This document shows positions 56,765 through 64,000 of a DNA stretch of 64,000 nucleotides, piece by piece. The stretch is from NCBI GenBank assembly GCA_963830485.1, contig CAWHNE010000016.1, forward strand, positions 124,001 through 188,000, written 5' to 3'. Under the pieces are notes generated by a model. It made no database searches, was not told where the DNA came from, and worked only from the letters and a program-made list of their open reading frames with translations. The translations under genes and the position numbers were made by a program. This DNA is from CAIWHR01 sp963830485 (GTDB taxonomy: Bacteria > Pseudomonadota > Gammaproteobacteria > Burkholderiales > Casimicrobiaceae). Numbering within the stretch: the stretch's first letter is position 1; every line of letters starts with the position of its first letter.

Positions 56765-58093
56765 CTAACGGCGGCAGGCGGCCTCGACGTCGGCGACGGA
56801 CTTCGGCGCCGCGGCGGTCAGGTTCTCGATGCCGGTCGCCGTCACCATCACGTCGTCCTCGATCCGGACGCCGATGTCCCAGAAGCGGTCAGGGACGTTG
56901 TCGGCGGGACGGATGTACGTACCCGGCTCGACCGTCAGCACCATGCCGGGCGCAAGCTTCTGCGACGATCCCTTCACCTTGTAGAGGCCGGCGTCGTGCA
57001 CGTCGAGCCCGAGCCAGTGCCCGGCGCGGTGCATGTAGAACTGCTTGAACGAGCCTTTCTCCAGCACCTCGTCGAGCGTTCCCTGGCAGAGCCCGAGATC
57101 GATGTAGCCCTGCGCCAGCACGCGCTCAGCGACTGCGTGGTAGTCGTGGAAGTCGACGCCGGGCCGGACCGCATCGAGGCAGGCCTGCTGCGCCGCGAGC
57201 ACGAGCTCGTAGACGTCCCGCTGCGGGCCCGAGAACTTGCCGTTCGCCGGGAACGTCCGGGTGATGTCCGATGCGTAGCCGTGAAATTCGCAGCCCGCGT
57301 CGATCAGCAGCAGCTCGCCGTCCTGCAGCTGCCGGTTGTTGTCGCGATAGTGCAGCACGCACGCGTTCGGGCCGCCAGCGACGATCGACGGGTAGGCGAC
57401 CGCCTGCGCGCCCGAACGCAGGAACTCGTGCGCGAGCTCGGCTTCGACCTGGTACTCGTACCAGCCCACGCGTGTGCGGTCCATCGCGCGGCGATGCGCG
57501 GCGACGGAGATCTCGGCGGCGCGCCGCAGGAGCTTCTGCTCGTGCTCGTCCTTGACCAGGCGCAGCGCGTCGAGCGCCGCGCGCACGTCGACGATTTCCT
57601 CGGGGGCGGCGACCCCCGCGCGTGCTCGCGCACGGACCTCGTTCAGCACGTCGGTCACCTTGCGATCCCACGTGGCGAAAAGGCCCAGTGGCGTGAACAG
57701 CGCGGGCTGGTCGGAGGCGAGGTCCGGAAGCGTGCGGTCGAGCTCCGCGATGGGGCGCGCCTCGTCGAAGCCGAAGATCTCGCGCGCGGCGTCCGGGCCA
57801 TAACGGAAGCCGTCCCAGATCTCGCGCTCCTCGTTCTTCTCGCGGCAGAACAGGATGTGACGGTCGGCCTCGGCGCCGTCCTTGCCGGCGACGAGCGCGA
57901 CGACCGCGTCGGGTTCCGGAAATCCCGTGACGTAGTGGAAATAGCTGTCGAACCGGTAGGGATAAAGCGAGTCGCGGTTGCGCGCGACCTCCGGTGCCGT
58001 CGGCACGAGCGCGAGGCCGCCGCCCGCGTGGGCGCGCATCTGCGCGAGGAGCGCGCGCCGGCGCTCGCGGTGGATCTGGTGAACGTTTTTCAT
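56765..58093 (-). CDS. pepP: Xaa-Pro aminopeptidase II
   Basis: Removes N-terminal residues that precede proline. The 442-residue product has the N-terminal creatinase-like domain and a pita-bread metallopeptidase domain with metal ligands in LIDAGCEFHGYASDITRTFP (two Asp), HRAGHWLGLDVHD (His), TVEPGTYI (Glu) and IGVRIEDDVMV (Glu). It is divergent from the 5-formyl-THF cyclo-ligase gene by 86 bp; the zapA and 6S RNA genes found there in E. coli are absent. Confidence 0.96.
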   Translation of the reverse strand: MKNVHQIHRERRRALLAQMRAHAGGGLALVPTAPEVARNRDSLYPYRFDSYFHYVTGFPEPDAVVALVAGKDGAEADRHILFCREKNEEREIWDGFRYGPDAAREIFGFDEARPIAELDRTLPDLASDQPALFTPLGLFATWDRKVTDVLNEVRARARAGVAAPEEIVDVRAALDALRLVKDEHEQKLLRRAAEISVAAHRRAMDRTRVGWYEYQVEAELAHEFLRSGAQAVAYPSIVAGGPNACVLHYRDNNRQLQDGELLLIDAGCEFHGYASDITRTFPANGKFSGPQRDVYELVLAAQQACLDAVRPGVDFHDYHAVAERVLAQGYIDLGLCQGTLDEVLEKGSFKQFYMHRAGHWLGLDVHDAGLYKVKGSSQKLAPGMVLTVEPGTYIRPADNVPDRFWDIGVRIEDDVMVTATGIENLTAAAPKSVADVEAACRR

Positions 58094-58179
58094 GGCCGGG
58101 GCTTTCGAGCGAAGCCGTGATTATAGGACCAGCGCCTTCGGAACGCGGCCCCACGGAGCGCCTGCGTTAACATCGCCGG

Positions 58180-58808
58180 ATGGCGAACGAACCCGCCCCC
58201 TCTGCTGCAGCGTTGCAGGGCACGGCGCTGCGCGAGGCGAAATTCGCGTTGCGGCGGCAAGCGCTCGCGGCGCGCGACGCGCTCGCGCCCGGCGTGCGCG
58301 CGACGGCCGCGGCGACGATCGCCGCGCGCATTGCCGCGCTGCCTTCGTTCGTTGCCGCGCACACCGTGTTGCTGACGCTGCCGTTTCGCGGCGAATGGGA
58401 CACGCTCCCGCTCGTCCGCACCGCGCTCGCGGCAGGCAAGGTGGTTGCCGTCCCGCGGGTGAACGGAGAGGCGCGGATGCTCGAGCTCCACGCGATCGCC
58501 GACCCCGTTCGCGACGTCGCCCCCGGCCATCAAGGCATCCCCGAACCGCTGTCGCATTGCCCCGCGGTGGCGCCTGCAGCCGTGGACTGGGTGCTCGTGC
58601 CCGGCGTCACCTTCGACCGGACAGGGCGGCGGCTCGGGTACGGCGGCGGCTACTACGATCGCCTGCTGCCGCTCCTCCCCGCGCAAGCGCCGCGCATCGC
58701 CGGCGCGTTCCACGTGCAAATCGTCGAGCGTGTCCCCGCGGGACCGCATGACATGACGGTCGACGCGATCGTCACGGAGGCGGAAACCGTCCTCCCCCCG
58801 GGCGATGA
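58180..58808 (+). CDS. 5-formyltetrahydrofolate cyclo-ligase, stop codon lost to a frameshift
   Basis: Converts 5-formyl-THF to 5,10-methenyl-THF with ATP. The first 205 residues carry the family motifs: LRRQALAARDAL, LTLPFRGEWDTLPL, VDWVLVPGVTFDRTGRRLGY and GGGYYDRLL, ending MTVDAIVTEAE as usual. As written the frame then runs on for about 475 meaningless codons across the MFS gene. Adding one C to (or removing two from) the C6 run at 58794-58799 puts TGA at 58806-58808, overlapping the next ATG in the compact style of this genome. Confidence 0.88.
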
Positions 58809-60007
58809 TGCGGCGAGCGGCGACCGCGGCGCTCGCGGTGACGCTCGCCCTCCAGATGTTCACGTCGCTCGCGGCGACGGCGACGGCGGTGCTCGCGCCG
58901 ATGATCGCGGGCGACCTCGCGCTTTCGCCGGCGCTCGTCGGCGTCTTCGTCGGCATCATCTACGTGGGATCGATGGCCGGAAGCCTCGGCGCCGGCGGTT
59001 TCATCGCACGCTTCGGACCGATCCGCGTGTCGCAGGTTTGCGTCCTGCTTTGCGCCGTCGCGCTACTCGCCGTCGGCGCGAGCGCGGCGCCGCCGGCTGC
59101 AGCGAGCCTGCTGCTCATCCTCGCACCGGTCGTACTCGGGCTGGGCTATGGGCCCATCACGCCAGCGTCATCGCACGTACTCGTCCGCACGGCGCCGCCG
59201 TCCAGGCTGGCGCTCACGTTCTCGATCAAGCAGACGGGCGTGCCTGCGGGCGCCGCGCTTGCCGGAGCCGCGCTGCCCGCGCTCGCCGCGGTGCTCGGCT
59301 GGCGGATCGCGTTCGTCGCCGTGGCGCTCGTCGGGTTCGTCATCGCGGCCGCCGCCCAGCAATCACGGTCGGCGTTCGACGCCGACCGGCAGCCGGGGCC
59401 AGCACTCTCGCTCGCCGGCGTGCTTGCGCCGCTGCGGATCGTGTTCGGCACCTCGGCACTGGTCGAGCTCGCCGCGACCGGCTTTGTCTACGCCGCTACG
59501 CAGGTGTGCCTCGTGAGCTTCCTCGTCGTCTACCTGACCGAGACATTGCGTTTCCCTCTCGTCGCCGCGGGACTCGCGCTCACTGCCGCAAACCTCGGCG
59601 GGATCGTGGGGCGCATCGCATGGGGCCATACCGCCGACCGATGGGTGCGCCCGCGCACGCTCCTGGGTGCGCTCGGGATCGCCGCGGCCGCGTGCGCCTA
59701 CGCGACGGCGAGTTTCGGCGACGGTTGGCCCGGCATCGTTCTGGTCGCGACATGCGCGGCCTTCGGCGCGACAGCGATCGGCTGGAACGGCGTTCAGCTG
59801 GCCGAGGTCGCGCGGCATGCGCCGCCGGGAGAGACGGGGACCGTCACCGGCGCGTCGGGCTTCGTCACCTTCGCCGGCGTTGTGCTCGGCCCGCCGGCGT
59901 TCGCGCTGCTTGCGACCTTGACCGACAGCTATCGCGTCGGCTTCGTCACGTTCGGGAGCGCGAGCCTCATCTGCGGTGCCACCCTTCTCCTCCGACGCCG
60001 CCGTTGA
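58805..60007 (+). CDS. Major facilitator superfamily transporter
   Basis: The 400-residue product has about 12 hydrophobic helices, an MFS signature-like loop after helix 2 (GAGGFIARFGPIRVSQ) and a repeat of it in the second half (GRIAWGHTADRWVRPRTLL). No substrate-specific motif is recognised. It overlaps the corrected end of the cyclo-ligase gene and is likely cotranscribed. Confidence 0.85.
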   Translation: MMRRAATAALAVTLALQMFTSLAATATAVLAPMIAGDLALSPALVGVFVGIIYVGSMAGSLGAGGFIARFGPIRVSQVCVLLCAVALLAVGASAAPPAAASLLLILAPVVLGLGYGPITPASSHVLVRTAPPSRLALTFSIKQTGVPAGAALAGAALPALAAVLGWRIAFVAVALVGFVIAAAAQQSRSAFDADRQPGPALSLAGVLAPLRIVFGTSALVELAATGFVYAATQVCLVSFLVVYLTETLRFPLVAAGLALTAANLGGIVGRIAWGHTADRWVRPRTLLGALGIAAAACAYATASFGDGWPGIVLVATCAAFGATAIGWNGVQLAEVARHAPPGETGTVTGASGFVTFAGVVLGPPAFALLATLTDSYRVGFVTFGSASLICGATLLLRRRR

Positions 60008-60154
60008 TGCCGGTCGGCCCAAGGCTCGCGGCGCACCCCGCCGGCAAGCGTTCTTGGCGTCTTTGGAAATCATTTCCACGTGGTGGTAACATGCCGCCGC
60101 GGCTCGTACGACACGCGCCGGCGGGGGCGCGATGCAGCGCCCGCGCACGCCGCA

Positions 60155-60160
60155 TACAAT
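60155..60160 (+). promoter_or_regulatory. Candidate -10 box of aceE
   Basis: TACAAT in GCATACAATCG lies about 48 nt before the aceE ATG; no good -35 is seen. A CCACGTGG palindrome stands about 75 bp upstream of it in the same 200-bp gap. Confidence 0.4.
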
Positions 60161-60208
60161 CGAACCCCCGCCCGCTGTCGCACGCCGCCCGCGCGAGAGG
60201 AGATCCGA

Positions 60209-62863
60209 ATGAACCAGGACGCTGATCACGATCCGCAGGAAACGCGCGAATGGCTCGAGGCTCTCGACGGCGTGCTCGCGCAGGAAGGACCCGACCGCGC
60301 GCACTTCCTGATCGAGGCGCTGATCGACAAGGCGCGTCGCTCGGGCGCCTACCTGCCGTTCTCGGCGAACACCGCCTACATCAACACGATCCCGGTCGAC
60401 AAGCAGGTGCGCCTGCCCGGCGACTTCAACATCGAGCAGAAGATCCGGCACGTCGTGCGCTGGAACGCGATGGCGATGGTCGTGCGCGCCAACAAGGACA
60501 CCAACGTCGGCGGCCACATCGCGAGCTTCGCGTCGGCGGCGATGCTCTACGACATCGGCTTCAATCACTTCTGGCGCGCCCCGACCGAGGCGCACGGCGG
60601 CGACCTCGTGTTCGTGCAGGGCCATTCCGCGCCCGGCGTGTATGCGCGGGCATTCATGCTGGGCCGCTTCAGGCCCGAGCAGATGGACAACTTCCGGCAG
60701 GAGGTCGACGGCAAGGGCATCTCGTCGTACCCGCACCCCTGGCTCATGCCGGACTTCTGGCAGTTCCCGACGGTGTCGATGGGCTTGGGCCCGCTGATGG
60801 CGATCTATCAGGCGCGGTTCATGAAGTATCTGCAGGACCGGGGGCTCGCACAGACCGAGGGACGCAAGGTCTGGGCGTTCATGGGCGACGGCGAGATGGA
60901 CGAGCCCGAGTCGATGGGCGCCATTTCGATGGCGGCGCGCGAGAACCTGGACAATCTGATCTTCGTCGTCAACTGCAACCTGCAGCGGCTCGACGGCCCC
61001 GTGCGCGGCAACGGCAAGATCATCCAGGAGCTCGAAAGCGATTTCCGCGGCGCCGGCTGGAACGTGATCAAGATCGTCTGGGGGCGCCATTGGGACCCGC
61101 TCCTCGCGCGCGACAAGAAGGGCATCCTGATGCGCCGGATGATGGAGGTCGTCGACGGCGAATACCAGACGTTCAAGAGCAAGGACGGCGCCTACGTTCG
61201 CGAGTATTTCTTCAACACCCCTGAGCTGAAGGAGCTCGTCGCCGACTATTCGGACGACGACATCTGGAAGCTGAATCGCGGCGGCCACGACCCGTTCAAG
61301 GTCTACAACGGGTTCCACGCCGCGGTGAACCACAAGGGGCAGCCCACCGTCATCCTCGCGAAGACGATCAAGGGCTACGGCATGGGCGAGTCGGGCGAGG
61401 CACAGAACATCACGCACCAGCAGAAGAAGCTCTCCGACGAGTCGATCCGCCGCTTCCGAGACCGATTCGCCATTCCCGTCGCAGACGACAAGCTGTCCGA
61501 AGTGCCCTACGTGACGTTTCCCGAGGGCTCGCCCGAGCTCGAGTACATGCGCGCGCGCCGGATGGACCTGGGCGGCTACCTGCCGGCGCGTCGCCAGAAA
61601 GCCGCCGCGCTCGTCACCCCCGAGCTCTCCGCGTTCGAGCGGTTCCTGAAGAGCACCGAGGACCGCGAGATCTCGACCACGATGACGTTCGTCCAGGTCC
61701 TGCAGATGCTGCTGCGCGACAAGAACATCGGCAAGCACATCGTGCCGATCGTCCCCGACGAATCACGCACGTTCGGCATGGAAGGCATGTTCCGGCAGCT
61801 CGGCATCTGGAATCAGCAGGGCCAGCTTTACACGCCGGAGGATTCCGCCCAGCTCATGTTCTACAAGGAATCGAAGAACGGCCAGATCCTGCAGGAAGGG
61901 ATCAACGAAGCCGGCGGGATGTGCGACTGGATCGCGGCCGCGACGAGCTACTCGACACACGGCGTGCCGATGATCCCGTTCTACATCTTCTACTCGATGT
62001 TCGGTTTTCAACGGATCGGCGATCTCGCGTGGGCGGCGGGCGACATGCGCTCGCGCGGCTTCCTGCTGGGCGGCACTGCGGGCCGCACGACGCTGAACGG
62101 CGAGGGCCTGCAGCACGAGGACGGCCACTCGCACCTGATCTCGGCGACGGTTCCGAACTGTATCTCGTACGATCCAACGTTCGGCTACGAGGTCGCGGTG
62201 ATCATCCAGGACGGCCTGAAGCGGATGTACGCCGAGCAGCGGGACTGCTACTACTACCTGACGGTGATGAACGAGAACTACGCGCAGCCGGCGATGCCCG
62301 AAGGCGCGGCGCCCGACATCATCAAGGGGATGTACCTGTTCCGGGCCGGCGAGAAGAAATCGAAGGCGCCGCGCGTGCAGCTGCTGGGCTCGGGTACGAT
62401 CTTCCGCGAGGTGATCGCCGCCGCGGATCTGCTCAAGAGCGACTGGGGCGTCGAGTCCGATCTCTGGAGCTGTCCGAGCTTCACCGAGCTCGCGCGCGAC
62501 TGCATGCGCGTCACGCGCGAGAACTTGATGAATCCGACGGCGAAACCGAAGCTCGCGCACGCGGAAGCCTGCCTCAAGGACACGGCCGGCCCGGTGATCG
62601 CGGCGACCGACTACATGCGCGCGTACGCGGACCAGATCCGCGCGTGCGTCGGGCGCCGCTATGTCGTGCTCGGAACCGACGGTTTCGGGCGGTCGGACAC
62701 GCGCGAGAAGCTCCGCCGGTTCTTCGAGGTCGACCGCTATTACGTGACGGTTGCCGCGCTGAAGGCGCTGGCCGATGAAGGTGCGCTGCCGGCATCGAAG
62801 GCGGCCGACGCGATGAAGAAATACGGCCTCGATCCGGCGAAGCCGGCGCCGTGGACCGTGTGA
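60209..62863 (+). CDS. aceE: Pyruvate dehydrogenase E1 component
   Basis: Homodimeric thiamine-diphosphate enzyme that decarboxylates pyruvate and acetylates the E2 lipoyl group. The 884-residue product has the TPP/Mg motif GDGEMDEPES near residue 226 ending in VVNCN near 256, and TIKGYGMG and HEDGHSHL in later domains. Length is typical of the proteobacterial type. Start is the ATG at 60209 after GAGAGGAG. aceF follows 16 bp later. Confidence 0.98.
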   Translation: MNQDADHDPQETREWLEALDGVLAQEGPDRAHFLIEALIDKARRSGAYLPFSANTAYINTIPVDKQVRLPGDFNIEQKIRHVVRWNAMAMVVRANKDTNVGGHIASFASAAMLYDIGFNHFWRAPTEAHGGDLVFVQGHSAPGVYARAFMLGRFRPEQMDNFRQEVDGKGISSYPHPWLMPDFWQFPTVSMGLGPLMAIYQARFMKYLQDRGLAQTEGRKVWAFMGDGEMDEPESMGAISMAARENLDNLIFVVNCNLQRLDGPVRGNGKIIQELESDFRGAGWNVIKIVWGRHWDPLLARDKKGILMRRMMEVVDGEYQTFKSKDGAYVREYFFNTPELKELVADYSDDDIWKLNRGGHDPFKVYNGFHAAVNHKGQPTVILAKTIKGYGMGESGEAQNITHQQKKLSDESIRRFRDRFAIPVADDKLSEVPYVTFPEGSPELEYMRARRMDLGGYLPARRQKAAALVTPELSAFERFLKSTEDREISTTMTFVQVLQMLLRDKNIGKHIVPIVPDESRTFGMEGMFRQLGIWNQQGQLYTPEDSAQLMFYKESKNGQILQEGINEAGGMCDWIAAATSYSTHGVPMIPFYIFYSMFGFQRIGDLAWAAGDMRSRGFLLGGTAGRTTLNGEGLQHEDGHSHLISATVPNCISYDPTFGYEVAVIIQDGLKRMYAEQRDCYYYLTVMNENYAQPAMPEGAAPDIIKGMYLFRAGEKKSKAPRVQLLGSGTIFREVIAAADLLKSDWGVESDLWSCPSFTELARDCMRVTRENLMNPTAKPKLAHAEACLKDTAGPVIAATDYMRAYADQIRACVGRRYVVLGTDGFGRSDTREKLRRFFEVDRYYVTVAALKALADEGALPASKAADAMKKYGLDPAKPAPWTV

Positions 62864-62879
62864 CGGTGGAGTGCGGACG

Positions 62880-64000
62880 ATGAGCACGCTCGAGGTCAAG
62901 GTTCCCGACATCGGTGACTTCACCGACGTTCCCGTCATCGAGATCTTCGTCAAGGCGGGCGACGCGGTCGCCGCCGAGGATTCGCTCGTCACGCTCGAGT
63001 CCGACAAGGCGACGATGGACGTGCCCTCGCCATCCGCCGGGACCGTCAAGGAAGTGCGGGTCAAGCTGGGCGACAAAGTCAGTGAAGGCACCTTGATCGC
63101 AGTGCTGGATGCCGACGGCACAGCTGCCAAGCCCACTCCTGCCGCCGCTCCTGCTGTAGCGCCAACGAAGCCCGCCCCCGCGGCAGCCTCCGACGCGGCT
63201 GCACCGAAACCCTCGCCCGCCGCGCCGACTCCGGCTCCCGCGCCCGCCGCGGCACCCGCGGCCGCTCCGGTCGACGCCGAATCGTTCAAGGCCGCGCACG
63301 CGTCGCCGTCGGTGCGCAAGTTCGCGCGCGATCTGGGCGTCGACCTCTCGCGCGTCAAGGGCTCCGGACCGAAGGGGCGCATCCTGCAGGAGGACGTGCA
63401 GGGCTTCGTCAAGCAGGCGATGAGCGGCGGGGAGCCCGGCGTTGCCGGTGGTGGCGTCACGGGCGGCGGCGAACTCAATCTGCTGCCGTGGCCGAAGGTC
63501 GACTTCGCGAAGTTCGGCCCGTTCGAGACGCGACCGCTCTCGCGCATCAAGAAGATCTCCGGCGCGAACCTCGCCCGCAACTGGGTGATGATCCCGCACG
63601 TCACGCAGTTCGACGAGGCCGACATCACGGACCTCGAGGCGTTCCGCGTCGCGCTGAACAAGGAAAACGAGAAGGCCGGCATCAAGCTCACGATGCTCGC
63701 GTTCCTGATCAAGGCGAGCGTCGCCGCGCTGAAGAAGTTCCCGGACTTCAACGCCTCATTGGTCAGCACCGTCGACGGCGACAGCCTGGTGGTCAAGCAG
63801 TACTGGCACATCGGCTTCGCCGCCGACACGCCGAACGGGCTCGTCGTCCCCGTGCTCAAGAACGCCGACCAGAAGGGCGTGCTGCAGATCGCGAAGGAGA
63901 TGGGCGAGCTTTCGGCGAAGGCGCGCGAGGGCAAGCTGGGTCCGGCCGACATGCAGGGCGGCTGCTTTTCGATCTCGAGCCTGGGCGGCATCGGCGGCAC
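62880..64000 (+). CDS. aceF: Pyruvate dehydrogenase E2, dihydrolipoyl acetyltransferase (cut by window end)
   Basis: Core of the pyruvate dehydrogenase complex. The visible 373 codons show one N-terminal lipoyl domain with the lipoylated Lys in ESDKATMDVP (about residue 43), an Ala/Pro linker (about residues 82-130), the E1/E3-binding domain ASPSVRKFARDLGVDLSRV and KGSGPKGRILQEDV, and the start of the acyltransferase domain (HVTQFDEADITDLE, FNASLV, HIGFAADTPNGLVVPV). The catalytic HXXXD lies beyond the window. Having one lipoyl domain rather than three distinguishes it from E. coli. Confidence 0.96.
   Translation, partial: MSTLEVKVPDIGDFTDVPVIEIFVKAGDAVAAEDSLVTLESDKATMDVPSPSAGTVKEVRVKLGDKVSEGTLIAVLDADGTAAKPTPAAAPAVAPTKPAPAAASDAAAPKPSPAAPTPAPAPAAAPAAAPVDAESFKAAHASPSVRKFARDLGVDLSRVKGSGPKGRILQEDVQGFVKQAMSGGEPGVAGGGVTGGGELNLLPWPKVDFAKFGPFETRPLSRIKKISGANLARNWVMIPHVTQFDEADITDLEAFRVALNKENEKAGIKLTMLAFLIKASVAALKKFPDFNASLVSTVDGDSLVVKQYWHIGFAADTPNGLVVPVLKNADQKGVLQIAKEMGELSAKAREGKLGPADMQGGCFSISSLGGIGG

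Noticed and set aside
58094..58179. zapA and 6S RNA expected between pepP and the cyclo-ligase gene
   Set aside because: The gap is only 86 bp, too short for either; no candidate is seen.
58809..60225. Extension of the cyclo-ligase frame to a 681-codon product
   Set aside because: Everything after residue 205 is out-of-frame translation of the MFS gene with no domain; explained by a homopolymer error at 58794-58799.

Overview
This window is ordinary chromosome from a very GC-rich betaproteobacterium. The evidence is the gene order: pilMNOPQ-aroKB next to mrcA, dusB-fis followed by purH, gltBD, hemE beside priA, engB-hemB with a diheme cytochrome c4, rfbBACD with waaC/waaA, a five-gene liv transporter, and an aceE-type pyruvate dehydrogenase with a Kdo hydroxylase and PagP. 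The closest lineage looks like Burkholderiales or a relative; I cannot place it more finely. I see no rRNA, tRNA, CRISPR, prophage, transposase or plasmid gene.

Layout. 1-12.6 kb, minus strand: argS, priA, hemE, kdoO, gltD, gltB. 12.9-14.3 kb, plus: an Ig-like lipoprotein. 14.4-21.5 kb, minus: type IV pilus alignment/secretin genes followed by aroK-aroB. 21.7-24.6 kb, plus: penicillin-binding protein 1A and a conserved hypothetical. 24.6-26.6 kb, minus: engB-hemB. 26.7-27.4 kb, plus: cytochrome c4. 27.5-32.7 kb, minus: dTDP-rhamnose genes, a sugar-nucleotide epimerase and a core glycosyltransferase. 32.8-35.1 kb, plus: waaC-waaA. 35.1-42.0 kb, minus: an RND efflux set (acrA-acrB-pcm-rhodanese-tolC). 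42.3-48.2 kb, plus: livKHMGF and a membrane protein. 48.4-58.1 kb, minus: acyP, nudix, hemF, purD, pagP, purH, fis, dusB, ubiH-like, pepP. 58.2-64 kb, plus: 5-formyl-THF cyclo-ligase, an MFS transporter, aceE, aceF (cut by the window end).

Themes. Three haem genes (hemE, hemB, hemF), two purine genes, and a cell-envelope group covering LPS assembly (rfb, waaC, waaA), LPS decoration (kdoO, pagP), peptidoglycan (mrcA), pili and efflux. Many neighbours overlap by ATGA, GTGA or TGATG, so translational coupling is widespread.

The most unusual content is not a gene cluster. It is a set of small inverted-repeat elements built into gene boundaries: just upstream of hemE and purH, between pilM and pilN (as a 71-codon frame coupled at both ends), inside hemF in frame, at the waaC start codon, and across the convergent ends of hemB and its neighbour. 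Four or five of these appear to share a hairpin core flanked by GAGGCCGA-like motifs, with stems that differ in sequence but keep pairing. Other points are a DnaA-box cluster between hemE and priA, and a probable small RNA antisense to the end of engB.

Caution on sequence quality: priA (4), hemE (1), the cytochrome c4 gene (1), acrB (2) and acrA (2) each need single surplus bases removed to restore the frame, and the 5-formyl-THF cyclo-ligase gene has lost its stop at a C6 run. This looks more like sequencing error than gene decay.
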